DNA of 64,000 nt from ANME-2 cluster archaeon (lineage in GTDB: Archaea; Halobacteriota; Methanosarcinia; Methanosarcinales; Methanocomedenaceae). The stretch is taken from NCBI GenBank assembly GCA_014237145.1, contig JAAXOC010000065.1, forward strand, positions 1-64,000. Direction: 5' to 3'. Made by a program: the position numbers and the translations under genes. Positions 35,037 to 43,159 of this stretch are shown here, piece by piece (the stretch's first letter is position 1; every line of letters starts with the position of its first letter). The notes under the pieces were generated by a model that worked only from the letters and a program-made list of their open reading frames with translations, searched no databases and was not told where the DNA came from.

Positions 35037-35933
35037 TTAACTAAACCCAGCAGCTCTGCTGGGGTTGGTTATGCCGTCGCAACAATTGACGAGTAGTGGA
35101 AGGCTGCAAAGCCTCTTTACTCTACCTATCTTCTCCGAAAGCTTCACCCCGGTCACATATGCATTCGAAAGGAAAACCGCTTCATTTGAAATATTCGAGT
35201 TTTTCATACTTACTTCCATACTAATACATTTTGTGTATGATGATCTGTCTAAAATTTCTGCTAGTTTATCCCATTCGACAGTACCTGAAAATGGGAGTTT
35301 ATGCTGGTCTGTTTTGCCATCGTTGTCATGAAGATGGATTGAAATTAAACGATCTTTTAGTTTCTCAAGCATTTTCAATCCATCTCCGATGTTCCCATGA
35401 CCTGAATCGTAGCATAACCCCAGAAAACTTGAATCGTATTCAGAAAAAAGTCTTGTTATTTCTGTATAATCATCATTCCTATAATTTTCTAAAGCGATTT
35501 TTATATTATGCTTCCAGGCATACGGTTTTATCTCATTTAATGATTTACGTAATATATTCCAATATATGTATTTTTCAGATTCATTATTCGGCGCACGCTC
35601 AAAATGTAGAATTATCACGTCACATGATAATTTATTTGCCATATAAATTCTATTCTTAACGAGTTCAACGCCAGCTATTCTAAGAGATTCATCTTCAGAG
35701 ATCCAATTATTGTTGACCCCCTCCGAAGCATGTAAATCTAACACTTTAAGGTTGTATTTTTTTAACCACATGATTATTTTATTTATATCGGATTCAGAAT
35801 AAATAAAATCAGTCTTATATTCATGACACCAATGAATATGTGTGAATCCGGCTTTAGATATCTTTTTAAGAAATGGTTCAGGATTTCCAGTATCTTTAAA
35901 ATAATCAGTTGTAATTGCTAATTCTAAAGACAT
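35037..35933 (-). CDS. sugar phosphate isomerase/epimerase, xylose isomerase-like TIM barrel
   Basis: A 298-residue TIM-barrel protein of the AP endonuclease 2 superfamily: GFTHIHWCHEY near residue 30, KVLDLHASEG, VIILHFERAP, IALENYRN with the metal-ligand Glu, GLCYDSGHGNIGDGL, ISIHLHDNDGKTDQHKLPF and a final SMEVSM. These are the metal ligands of the family. Substrate unknown. The last 25 or so residues (after GVKLSEKIG) run through an IS200-type hairpin, so the native C-terminus has been replaced by mobile-element sequence. The gene is AT-rich like the island. Confidence 0.75.
   Translation of the reverse strand: MSLELAITTDYFKDTGNPEPFLKKISKAGFTHIHWCHEYKTDFIYSESDINKIIMWLKKYNLKVLDLHASEGVNNNWISEDESLRIAGVELVKNRIYMANKLSCDVIILHFERAPNNESEKYIYWNILRKSLNEIKPYAWKHNIKIALENYRNDDYTEITRLFSEYDSSFLGLCYDSGHGNIGDGLKMLEKLKDRLISIHLHDNDGKTDQHKLPFSGTVEWDKLAEILDRSSYTKCISMEVSMKNSNISNEAVFLSNAYVTGVKLSEKIGRVKRLCSLPLLVNCCDGITNPSRAAGFS
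35046..35063. repeat. IS200/IS605-type hairpin, copy 1
   Basis: CCCAGCAG CT CTGCTGGG is a perfect 8-bp stem with a 2-base loop. On the minus strand its context reads CCAACCCCAGCAGAGCTGCT, matching CCAACC(G/A)CAGCAGAGCTGC at 55721-55740 and 55889-55906 beside an IS200 transposase remnant. It is probably an isolated IS200-type terminus. Confidence 0.5.
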
Positions 35934-35963
35934 ATTCCACCAATTATAGTATTCTCACCTTTT

Positions 35964-36002
35964 GTGAACTACCCCCACCTTACGAGGGGTGCTTCCTGAT
36001 TC
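35964..36002 (-). mobile_element. IS605-type terminal hairpin
   Basis: On the minus strand GAATCAGGAAGC is followed by ACCCCTCGTAAGGTGGGGGT and AGTTCAC. The order CAGGAAGC, hairpin, TAGTTCAC is the usual 3' end of archaeal and cyanobacterial IS605/TnpB elements. A comparable end lies at 11111. No tnpA or tnpB adjoins; the neighbouring sequence is the decayed CRISPR array. Confidence 0.5.
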
Positions 36003-36012
36003 ATCGAGCAGA

Positions 36013-36166
36013 CGGTTCATCTCCACATATGTGGGGGTACACTTATTCTATATAGAATTTCCTAGTATATATAGTATTTCACCATAATACACATAGTAAA
36101 CATATTTTCTATATAGATTACCCAAATCTACATATATCATTTAATCCCCACGCATGTGGGGAACAC
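36013..36166. CRISPR. decayed type I-E-like CRISPR array, three repeats
   Basis: Against the common I-E repeat (CGGTTCATCCCCACGCATGT then GGGGAACAC), 36138-36166 matches at 26 of 29 positions, and 36013-36042 matches at all but about four with one inserted base. Between them, 36075-36103 matches at about 14 of 29, with most mismatches being C to T or G to A, and leaves spacers of 32 and 34 bases. Spacing of one I-E unit on each side argues for a real, dying array. No cas gene is in the window. A solo repeat of the same type lies at 40482. Confidence 0.6.
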
Positions 36167-36212
36167 GCAGTTCCATGCATTTTCTTTTTTCGCTCAAAAA
36201 CAGGTGCACGGC

Positions 36213-36326
36213 ATGGATGTGCAAAAAAGCATTATGGAGCTGTTAAATTGTAAGTATTTGGGAGACGTTGATAGCGAAATCTCTAAGACTTCATCGTTAA
36301 GAAATATCTTTGAAAGGGTATCTTAA
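36213..36326 (+). pseudogene. IS1634-family transposase, C-terminal fragment
   Basis: The 37 codons from 36213 (MDVQKSIMELLNCKYLGDVD to the TAA at 36324) align with the end of the intact transposase at 17676-19490, which reads TDVQKSIVGHFNCKYL. The DNA is also similar. The rest of the gene and its ends are gone. The tail is longer than in the intact element, so it came from a different member of the family. Confidence 0.7.
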
Positions 36327-36573
36327 TCATATCTTTCAATATCAACGAGTGAAGAGTCCAGTTAACGGATTTATATTTCATTATACAGTTTACTTACAAA
36401 AAAATCAATTTATGTGCAAGGCTCATGAAAATATATAGTTTATAAACAATAAAAAAGTACAAGGCCCCAAAAATCGAAAAGCTTATACACCACGAAACTT
36501 AAACAGATTTTAGAGCTACGTTGTATGATTGCGTAGAGGTGAAGATACATGATGAAGATGAGGGGGAAATAAT

Positions 36574-37581
36574 ATGACAGCACCGATTGGAACTCAGGAA
36601 AGAATTACCTATCTAGATCAACTCAGGCTTGAGGAGGGTATTGACAAGTTGAAGAAGGTCTTCAAGGAATCAGCCGCTCATAACAAAGAAGCTGCGGTTA
36701 ATTCACTTAATCATGAAGATTTGCAGTTTACTTCCCTATTTCTACTCCGGGATGAGATAAAGAAGTTAGCTATTCTTGAGCAATTGGGTGAACGGAATCG
36801 AATCTCTATGGAGATTGTGGAGGATATCCTTTCTAGTGAGAAGGAATCTCCTACCGCTTCTTGTCGTTTATCGATATGTGACCACATACAAATGGTTCAG
36901 TCCGTTTTGAGATGGATGCTGGAAACGGGAAGCAAGGATGACGGTTTGAGTGCCGAATTTACCCAGGTGCTGGACACCACGGCGTCACTTTTAACAACAG
37001 TATTCCGAGATGAAACGGTTTTACCTCTCATAGCCGATTTGATCTTTACTCGCTCCGAAAAAGAGTTGTTCAATCACTATCTAATTAGGGCTTTCTTTGA
37101 AGCACGCGAGCCATATACTTTGGATCTGATTGCAAATCGTCTGCGGTCTCCGCGAGTGAAAGAAGCTAACTTAGCGCGTCGTCTCCTTGGCTTTGTGCCT
37201 GGCATAGATGTCCATAAAGATACTGAAGGCGAGGTGCATTATCGGATTTTTCAGGCGTGGCTTGAAGAAAACAGTCCGTTTCTGCATTACCGTGGTGAAA
37301 GTTTCCAGGAGACCAGCAAACCGGTGCCCTATGATGTAGCCTTGAAGGGCAAATACCTGGGAAGGTCTGTGTCGGTTGATTCTGGAGAGATACTTACGCC
37401 TCTGACAAAGGAAGAATATCAAATTCTGGAAGAATTCGAAAATGAGGATGAGGCGGTAAAAGATAGTTTTGCAACACAATCAGAAGTGATGCGTTATCAA
37501 AGTTTCGATGATTGGAATACGTGGGTTCGCAGACCATTGAAGGAACGACAAAACGCACAAAAGTTGGGAGGTTCACGATGA
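36574..37581 (+). CDS. helical protein encoded with Tgl transglutaminase
   Basis: A 335-residue, entirely soluble, mostly helical protein; the paired helices through residues 30-215 (for example LLTTVFRDETVLPLIADLIF and HYLIRAFFEAREPYTLDL) suggest HEAT-like repeats. The C-terminal third is more polar and Glu-rich. GAGGGGG seven or so bases before the ATG is a strong ribosome-binding site. The stop overlaps the Tgl start (ATGA), so it is probably a partner, substrate or targeting protein of the transglutaminase. I do not recognise a family. Confidence 0.6.
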   Translation: MTAPIGTQERITYLDQLRLEEGIDKLKKVFKESAAHNKEAAVNSLNHEDLQFTSLFLLRDEIKKLAILEQLGERNRISMEIVEDILSSEKESPTASCRLSICDHIQMVQSVLRWMLETGSKDDGLSAEFTQVLDTTASLLTTVFRDETVLPLIADLIFTRSEKELFNHYLIRAFFEAREPYTLDLIANRLRSPRVKEANLARRLLGFVPGIDVHKDTEGEVHYRIFQAWLEENSPFLHYRGESFQETSKPVPYDVALKGKYLGRSVSVDSGEILTPLTKEEYQILEEFENEDEAVKDSFATQSEVMRYQSFDDWNTWVRRPLKERQNAQKLGGSR

Positions 37582-38321
37582 TCAAAATCGCTGGAACCAC
37601 TGTTTCTCCCAGTAACATTGATGGACAGTGGCCGTCAGGCAGCATTGGAATAAAGATCATTGATAGTATGGCTTCAAGTTGGGCGGTATATGATTACGAA
37701 TCGCTGGGCCAACTGCAGTTTGAACTGAAGTTGAGGATGAATATCATTGCTGCTTCCAGAGACCTTGATCAAAGTGGAGTGACCTTTGCCTCATTCTATT
37801 ACTCAAAGTGCAACTCAGACTACTGGTATTTCACGCGCGATGGCGGATTCCTGTTAAAACAGGGCGTGAACCCCTCCACCGCTATTATGGATATCTTTAC
37901 AAATGGTTCGAAATACTCATTTGAATGTGCCACAGCGATGGTTATTGTTTATTACAAAGCAGTTCTCGAATCACTTCCTGTGGAGACCTTTGACAGACTG
38001 TTTGCAGGACTTTATCTGCTTGGTTGGTGGTACAAAGACGAAGACCTTGGGTTTAGTAGTTATAAAAGAAGAGATTACTTCCCTGGGGACTATAGATATT
38101 TCAAGAACCCAGATGTAAATCCGAGGACGCCAGAATGGCAAGGAGAGAACGTCATTGACATGGGGGACGGCACTTATTATGGCCATCCCATTGGTATAAA
38201 GACTGCTGATCAGATGGTTGGTTTTTTAAATGAACATCGGAAACCATGGGCAAGATGGTCTGCCTTTCTGATGGATATGGCAGGTCATCCGGATTTCAAA
38301 TACCTGAGCAGGTACGAGTGA
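37578..38321 (+). CDS. tgl: protein-glutamine gamma-glutamyltransferase (Tgl type)
   Basis: The 247-residue protein is a close architectural match to the Bacillus spore-coat transglutaminase Tgl (245 residues). LQFELKLRMNIIAASRDL near residue 46, KYSFECATAMVIVYY with the nucleophile at Cys117 (Cys116 in Bacillus), YFKNPDVNPRTPEWQGENVI with the Glu of the catalytic dyad near 190, and YYGHPIGI follow the enzyme in order. It would make epsilon-(gamma-glutamyl)lysine crosslinks between proteins. GGGAGG precedes ATG 37578. There are no spore genes here, so its substrate must be different; the upstream helical protein is the obvious candidate. Confidence 0.8.
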   Translation: MIKIAGTTVSPSNIDGQWPSGSIGIKIIDSMASSWAVYDYESLGQLQFELKLRMNIIAASRDLDQSGVTFASFYYSKCNSDYWYFTRDGGFLLKQGVNPSTAIMDIFTNGSKYSFECATAMVIVYYKAVLESLPVETFDRLFAGLYLLGWWYKDEDLGFSSYKRRDYFPGDYRYFKNPDVNPRTPEWQGENVIDMGDGTYYGHPIGIKTADQMVGFLNEHRKPWARWSAFLMDMAGHPDFKYLSRYE

Positions 38322-38473
38322 GAGGTACTTCCATACGTGATCGGTTAAGGAATCTAATAGTCTCATTGCTTATGGTTTTTAGAAAAACCGAGTGGATCTA
38401 TGACCGATTAAGAGCTATTTGCAAAGAATTAAATATATTTACATAAATATCCTCTCCGTTCGAAGGGGTCTGA

Positions 38474-38758
38474 ATGTCGAAAAAGAGAAATCAATCAGAA
38501 AAACCAGAAGTAATAGAACAAGAGCTCAATACCATTTTTTCTGCAGAATTCCTTGAAAAAACTGCTAAAGAAACTGATTTCATCATACGAAATCGAATAA
38601 TAAATCCTTTAGTGATGTTTTGGACACTAACCTTTGGGTTTGGAGTGCAACACGAGAGATTATTTGCAAGTTTGCAACGTCTTTATGAAGATAGGGTACA
38701 ATCCTACAAAGGTACAAAACCGGCAATGAAAAAAGGTCATTGCTGTAGCCCTTGCTAA
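38474..38758 (+). pseudogene. transposase, N-terminal fragment
   Basis: A 94-residue frame reading LNTIFSAEFLEKTAKETDF, then NPLVMFWTLTFGFGVQHERL with FASLQRLYE, the N-terminal domain found in IS4-like archaeal transposases. After LYEDRVQSYKG the sequence departs and ends in a short Cys-rich tail. The catalytic domain is missing. It lies just before the truncated cstA and probably marks the insertion or deletion that removed the front of that gene. Confidence 0.55.
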
Positions 38759-38840
38759 CCCGCGTTGTTTGAGCCAATAGTATAAATTGCCTCTGCTATT
38801 ATGAGACCATTACAATTCATATTGGTGAATAAAATTAACC

Positions 38841-39482
38841 TTGATTTGCGGTATTGTCATTGTCGGATTGAAATGGGTGTCCGGTGATCCTGAGGTGATT
38901 CCTTATCCGGAACTTCTTAAGCAAGGTTGGATACTGACATTCGGTACTGGTTACGGTCAGCTGGTAGCACCCTTCTTCGGAGTCACACTTGGCACTGTAG
39001 TTGGCATGATGATGATAAAAACCTTTGTGATGACCACACTGGATACTGCATCAAGGCTCGGCAGGTTCATAGGTACGGAACTGTTTGGAAGTAACGGTCT
39101 GGGCCAGACAGTTATGGATAACAGGTATGTATCTAATATAGTGCTATTAGTACTTGCAGGCGCACTGGCACTTACCAACAGCTGGATCAAAATCTGGCCT
39201 ATATTCGGATCAACCAATCAACTGATTGCAGCCCTTTCGCTGTTTGTGGTGACCATATGGCTCGTGGGAATGAAAAAGCCCCTAAGATATACACTCTATC
39301 CTGGTATTTTTATGCTGCTGACAACAATTGCTGCACTTGTGATCCTTGCGTTAAAATTCGTACCAAAAGGAGATTATTTACTTGGAGGTACCAGTATCAT
39401 TCTGCTTATCCTTGCAGTTCTTGTAGTAGTTGAGACCATATCCAGCTGGCGCAGGGCTCCAGAAAATAGTCAGCAGCTTTAA
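38841..39482 (+). pseudogene. cstA: carbon starvation protein CstA, 3' part
   Basis: A 213-residue frame from TTG 38841 with about five membrane segments and the CstA C-terminal pattern: FGVTLGTVVGMMMIKTFVMT, TLDTASRLGRFIGTELFG, then LTNSWIKIWPIFGSTNQLIA. CstA transporters (peptide or pyruvate uptake) are more than twice this length with 15 or more helices, and the front half is absent. The transposase fragment just upstream suggests loss by a mobile-element event. Not expected to transport. Confidence 0.7.
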
Positions 39483-39487
39483 TTGAG

Positions 39488-40315
39488 TTATATCGGCAGT
39501 CCAAGCCAGCTGAATACTCCGATCATCTTCAGGCTCATATATATCATCATAGTAATGAAAATATACCTCAACTGCTTTGCCGGCAGCTTATGAGCCACTA
39601 TTACACCTACTTGTGCCATCGGTACACTCGTAGCTGCAAGCACAAGCCATGAAGTCAGGTTTACATATCCGATCGAGTGAGGTGGGATCCCCTCAACTCC
39701 AAGTCCATTAATGATATAACCGAACACCCCCCCAATACTGGTAAATATCATAATGGCAGCCGATGTCCCGACAGCCTGGTGCATTTTAAATTTTAGTACA
39801 AGTATCATTACAGGGATCATCAATATACCTCCACCGATCCCTATCATACCGCTAACAATGCCGATCGGAAAACCCCATGCAGCCCATAGAACGGGATTAT
39901 CCTCAGGCTCTTGTCCTGTTTTTGGTGGTTTTATAGTAACCATCCGAAACGCACCTGCAAGAATTCCAAGAACAAAAATTATCTTTAACACTTCACCCGG
40001 GAGATGTGAAGCTATAGTAGCTCCGATCACTGCTCCGATTGCACCTGCGATACCAATAAAGATGGCTGCTCTCCACCAGACCGTACCCATCTTATTATGA
40101 CCAAAGGCACTGCTCAGCACTGTTGACAGCACAACAAGCAGGTTCGTCCCGAAAGCTACCCTAATTGCAATATCAGATGAAAATCCCATAGATGTATAGA
40201 CCCAGTACAGCACAGGGACCATGATAAAACACCCGCCAATCCCGAGCAGCCCGCTGGCAAGCCCGACCAACATCCCTGTGATGGAAAGTGCAATGACTGC
40301 AGTTATTAGATCCAT
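39488..40315 (-). CDS. sulfite exporter TauE/SafE family protein
   Basis: A 275-residue membrane protein with eight or so helices and the two TauE repeats: GLASGLLGIGGCFIMVPVLY near residue 18 and GIVSGMIGIGGGILMIPVMI near residue 150, each followed by AVGTS or AFGTNL. These exporters move sulfite, sulfonates or other small anions; the substrate here is unknown. The long loop at residues 115-130 (KPPKTGQEPEDN) is cytoplasmic or external. It ends 5 bases from the convergent cstA fragment. Confidence 0.85.
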   Translation of the reverse strand: MDLITAVIALSITGMLVGLASGLLGIGGCFIMVPVLYWVYTSMGFSSDIAIRVAFGTNLLVVLSTVLSSAFGHNKMGTVWWRAAIFIGIAGAIGAVIGATIASHLPGEVLKIIFVLGILAGAFRMVTIKPPKTGQEPEDNPVLWAAWGFPIGIVSGMIGIGGGILMIPVMILVLKFKMHQAVGTSAAIMIFTSIGGVFGYIINGLGVEGIPPHSIGYVNLTSWLVLAATSVPMAQVGVIVAHKLPAKQLRYIFITMMIYMSLKMIGVFSWLGLPI

Positions 40316-40481
40316 AATCTCATCTTTTTATATGATGTCTGATCCGTATAAATCTTCATACGGCACTTATCTGCTGTAGACAACTTTCATGTAGTTATCG
40401 CATATAGAGGCTATCCCCCTCCAATTCAGGTAAATGTACAAATCAACACAATAATACAAAAAACTTAAAACTCATTGAAGA

Positions 40482-40510
40482 CGATTTATTCCCATACATG
40501 TGGGGAACAC
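40482..40510. CRISPR. solo degenerate CRISPR repeat
   Basis: CGATTTATTCCCATACATGT followed by GGGGAACAC matches the I-E repeat at 24 of 29 positions; all five mismatches are C to T or G to A. Like the repeat at 36138, it is followed by GCAG. No second repeat lies one unit away on either side. It replaces the expected C-terminal codons of the DUF433 gene. Confidence 0.5.
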
Positions 40511-40680
40511 GCAGCACGGATCTTTTCTTCTGTCAGGCGTGGGTATTCCTCGATGATCTGTTCAATGCTCTCGCTAGCAGCAAGTTTTTCCAGGATTAAT
40601 TCCACTGTAATACGCGTACCTGCAATTACAGGCTTGCCCATCATGATTGCCGGGTCGGATTGGATAAGATGTCTTTGCAT
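40486..40680 (-). CDS. DUF433 antitoxin-like protein, C-terminus replaced
   Basis: A 64-residue protein with the DUF433 core: LIQSDPAIMMGKPVIAGTRI, then VELILEKLAASESIEQIIEEYP and LTEEKIRAA. DUF433 proteins are HTH antitoxins usually paired with a PIN-domain (DUF5615) toxin. Here the last residues (CSPHVWE) are encoded by a CRISPR-like repeat, and no toxin gene follows, so this is a truncated orphan. The core could still fold. AGAGGT lies before the ATG. Confidence 0.7.
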   Translation of the reverse strand: MQRHLIQSDPAIMMGKPVIAGTRITVELILEKLAASESIEQIIEEYPRLTEEKIRAACSPHVWE

Positions 40681-40939
40681 TATGTATACCTCTTTTTATA
40701 GATTGGAATGCAGTGATATATCTGTTCAGGGTATTTGGATGGCAGTGAAGGCAAAACGAATGAGGGCTGGATTTCTGCATAAATTGATTTTGACAGGTCA
40801 TTCTTAAGTAAGCCCTTAGGGCAACAAGGTGCTATCACAGAAGTGTCAGGAATATCTGTGTAATATGAAGTATACCACAATTCAATAGCATAATTTATTT
40901 GATGAGCAACAGCTATACATTGTAACCAACCTAACATCC

Positions 40940-42211
40940 ATGACCATGAAGCTGGAACTGCCATTTGGAAACACATCAGTATCACTAAATATCCCTGATA
41001 CGCACAAGATAGAAGCAGTAGTCCCAACTAAATATTGCATTAATTCAGACCCCGAGACTATTATCCTAGAAGCACTGCAAAATCCAACAGCTAAGGGACG
41101 CTTGAGCGAAATAGTACAGCCTGGTGACAGGGTAGCCATTCTCGTTAGCGATACCACCCGCTCAGTGCCAACAGCAGTGTTATTACCCCCCCTGCTCAAC
41201 AAACTACTGGCCGCCAACGTGGAAAAACAGAATATCAGCATAATATTCGGCCTGGGTATTCACCGGCACCAGACCGAAGAGGAGAGGATCAACATCGTAG
41301 GCCCGGATATCTACCGGGAATTCCAGTGTATCGACCATGATAGGGACCAGTGCATCCATCTCGGGACCACTTCAAGGGGGACACCTGTGGAAGTGTTCCG
41401 GCATGTGGCCGAATCTGACATTGTTATCTGCACAGGCAATATCGAACATCACTATTTTGCAGGATATACAGGCGGGTTAAAGGCAGTACTTCCGGGTGTC
41501 AGTTCAGGCAGGTCGATTGAAGCGAACCACGCACTGATGACAAAAGAGGGGACTACTGCCGGAAACCCGGACTGCCCGGTTCGTGCCGACATTGAGGAAG
41601 CCGGGAATATCCTTGGTGTTGATTTTATACTGAATGTTATACTCAATAGCGATAAGAAAATAGTCGGTGCAATGGCAGGACATCCTGTCAAGGCCCACAG
41701 GGCAGGGACTGCGCTGGTGGATGCAATGTACAAGCATACAGTGGAAGCTGCAGATATTGTGGTCGTATCACAGGGAGGCTGGCCCAAGGATATAGACCTG
41801 TTCCAGTCACATAAAGCACTGGAGCATGTTAAAGCCACAGTGAAGCCCGGAGGTGCCATTATCCTGGTCGCCCGGTGTAGTGAAGGACTGGGGAATACCG
41901 TATTTGAAGAATGGATCAATGCAGTGGCGGGTCCAGTGGAGGCTATTGAGCGGTTGAACAATGGTTTTTTACAGGGCGGACATAAAGCTGCACTGGTTGG
42001 TAAACTGGCTCTGAAGTTTACGTTGTATCTTGTTTCAGACCTGCCGCCTGAAGTGGCAAGAAAAGCGTATTTCAAGCCGGTTTCCAGTGTACAGGAAGCA
42101 TTTGATATGGCATCGGCAGATCATGGGCCTGACGCCCGGGTCCTGGTGGTACCGTACGGCGGGTCCACACTGGTTACAGGTAGCTCCTCGCTGTCACCTG
42201 GTTTTACTTGA
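40940..42211 (+). CDS. larA: LarA-type nickel-dependent racemase/epimerase
   Basis: A 423-residue protein with the LarA landmarks: LVSDTTRSVP (substrate-binding), IIFGLGIHRHQTEEE with catalytic His, TGNIEHHYFAGYTGGLKAVLPG with the second His and the Lys that binds the pincer cofactor, and VVVSQGGWPKDIDLFQSHKAL. LarA family enzymes racemise or epimerise lactate and other alpha-hydroxy acids using a nickel-pincer nucleotide. The cofactor genes larB, larC and larE are not in the window. A second ATG at 40946 is an alternative start. Confidence 0.85.
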   Translation: MTMKLELPFGNTSVSLNIPDTHKIEAVVPTKYCINSDPETIILEALQNPTAKGRLSEIVQPGDRVAILVSDTTRSVPTAVLLPPLLNKLLAANVEKQNISIIFGLGIHRHQTEEERINIVGPDIYREFQCIDHDRDQCIHLGTTSRGTPVEVFRHVAESDIVICTGNIEHHYFAGYTGGLKAVLPGVSSGRSIEANHALMTKEGTTAGNPDCPVRADIEEAGNILGVDFILNVILNSDKKIVGAMAGHPVKAHRAGTALVDAMYKHTVEAADIVVVSQGGWPKDIDLFQSHKALEHVKATVKPGGAIILVARCSEGLGNTVFEEWINAVAGPVEAIERLNNGFLQGGHKAALVGKLALKFTLYLVSDLPPEVARKAYFKPVSSVQEAFDMASADHGPDARVLVVPYGGSTLVTGSSSLSPGFT

Positions 42212-42221
42212 GGATGCCGGT

Positions 42222-42683
42222 ATGCCTGATGATATTTACTTCTATGAAAGGACCAAAGGCAGGACGGATGGAAGATGCAGGTTCCTGTCAAATTTCTACA
42301 AGGCCATGATGATCATAGATAATAAGGAATATGCCACTGTCGAGCACTATTTCCAGTCTATGAAGCATGCAGGAACTGAACTGGAAGAAAAGATAAAGCT
42401 AGCCTCTACTCCTGCAAAATCCAAAAAACTTGCATGGACCAGGGAACTGCCGCCCGATTGGCCAGAGATGAAAGAGGGTGTTATGCTTAGAGCAATGCGG
42501 GCCAAGTTCAGCCAGCACTCCAAACTTGCTGATAGGCTCCTTGCTACAGGAAATGCCTGCTTGCATGAGGACTCGCCTACTGATATGTACTGGGGTGTGA
42601 AAGGGCTGGACAGAAGCGGTAAATTGCTAATGATGGTGAGGGGTGAACTGCTTGAAGAAACATCAAGAAAGGATTACAAATGA
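42222..42683 (+). CDS. NADAR family protein (YbiA/RibX type)
   Basis: A 153-residue protein beginning at ATG 42222 after GAGGAT; the longer frame upstream overlaps larA. Family motifs: FYERTKGRTDGRCRFLSNFY, EYATVEHYFQSMKH, PAKSKKLAWTRELPPDWPE, MRAKFSQHSKLADRLLATG and MYWGVKGLDRSGKLLM. NADAR proteins are N-glycosidases, acting on riboflavin intermediates in one branch and on ADP-ribosylated guanine or NAD-derived nucleotides in others. It starts 10 bases after larA. Confidence 0.85.
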   Translation: MPDDIYFYERTKGRTDGRCRFLSNFYKAMMIIDNKEYATVEHYFQSMKHAGTELEEKIKLASTPAKSKKLAWTRELPPDWPEMKEGVMLRAMRAKFSQHSKLADRLLATGNACLHEDSPTDMYWGVKGLDRSGKLLMMVRGELLEETSRKDYK

Positions 42684-42814
42684 AGGTAATGCTTGTAACA
42701 ATGAGTACTGTTTGAAGTTCAATAAAATGGTTCACGATGTATTGAGCCATTCCAGATATACATAGACTGAACAGGCTTAAAGGTAAATACCCATAAATAG
42801 TGGTCCAGGGATTT

Positions 42815-43159
42815 TCAGTCCATAAATGGTGCGCCAATCTCGATCAACAATTCTCCAAAGATCATTTTTTCAATAACCTGTGCAACATAACGCCGCCGCT
42901 GGTGCATCTGGATATCCTCATTCATCCTCAGTTCAGAGTCGATCTGGACACGCAGCAAGGCAAACCTGAACATCTTCTCATCCCCAATCTCCAGTTCATC
43001 CAGCTCTTCGATAATAAAAGGCAAACAGTAAGGATCGTCTATGGCCTTTGCAAGCAGTAGTATTTCATCCGGAACATTCTCTTGCTCAACAAATGCCTGT
43101 CCCAGTATTAATTGAAGCGTGTTAACAGAAATTTCCCTTTCAACATCAGAACCCATCAT
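42815..43159 (-). CDS. hypothetical protein at the end of the cobamide operon
   Basis: A 114-residue helical, acidic protein (LILGQAFVEQENVPDEILLL, DELEIGDEKMFRFALLRVQI). It overlaps the 3' end of cobY by 14 bases, so it is translated with the cobamide genes. No family or motif recognised. It could be a cobamide-related accessory or simply a passenger. The gene ends about 130 bases from the convergent NADAR gene. Confidence 0.55.
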   Translation of the reverse strand: MMGSDVEREISVNTLQLILGQAFVEQENVPDEILLLAKAIDDPYCLPFIIEELDELEIGDEKMFRFALLRVQIDSELRMNEDIQMHQRRRYVAQVIEKMIFGELLIEIGAPFMD

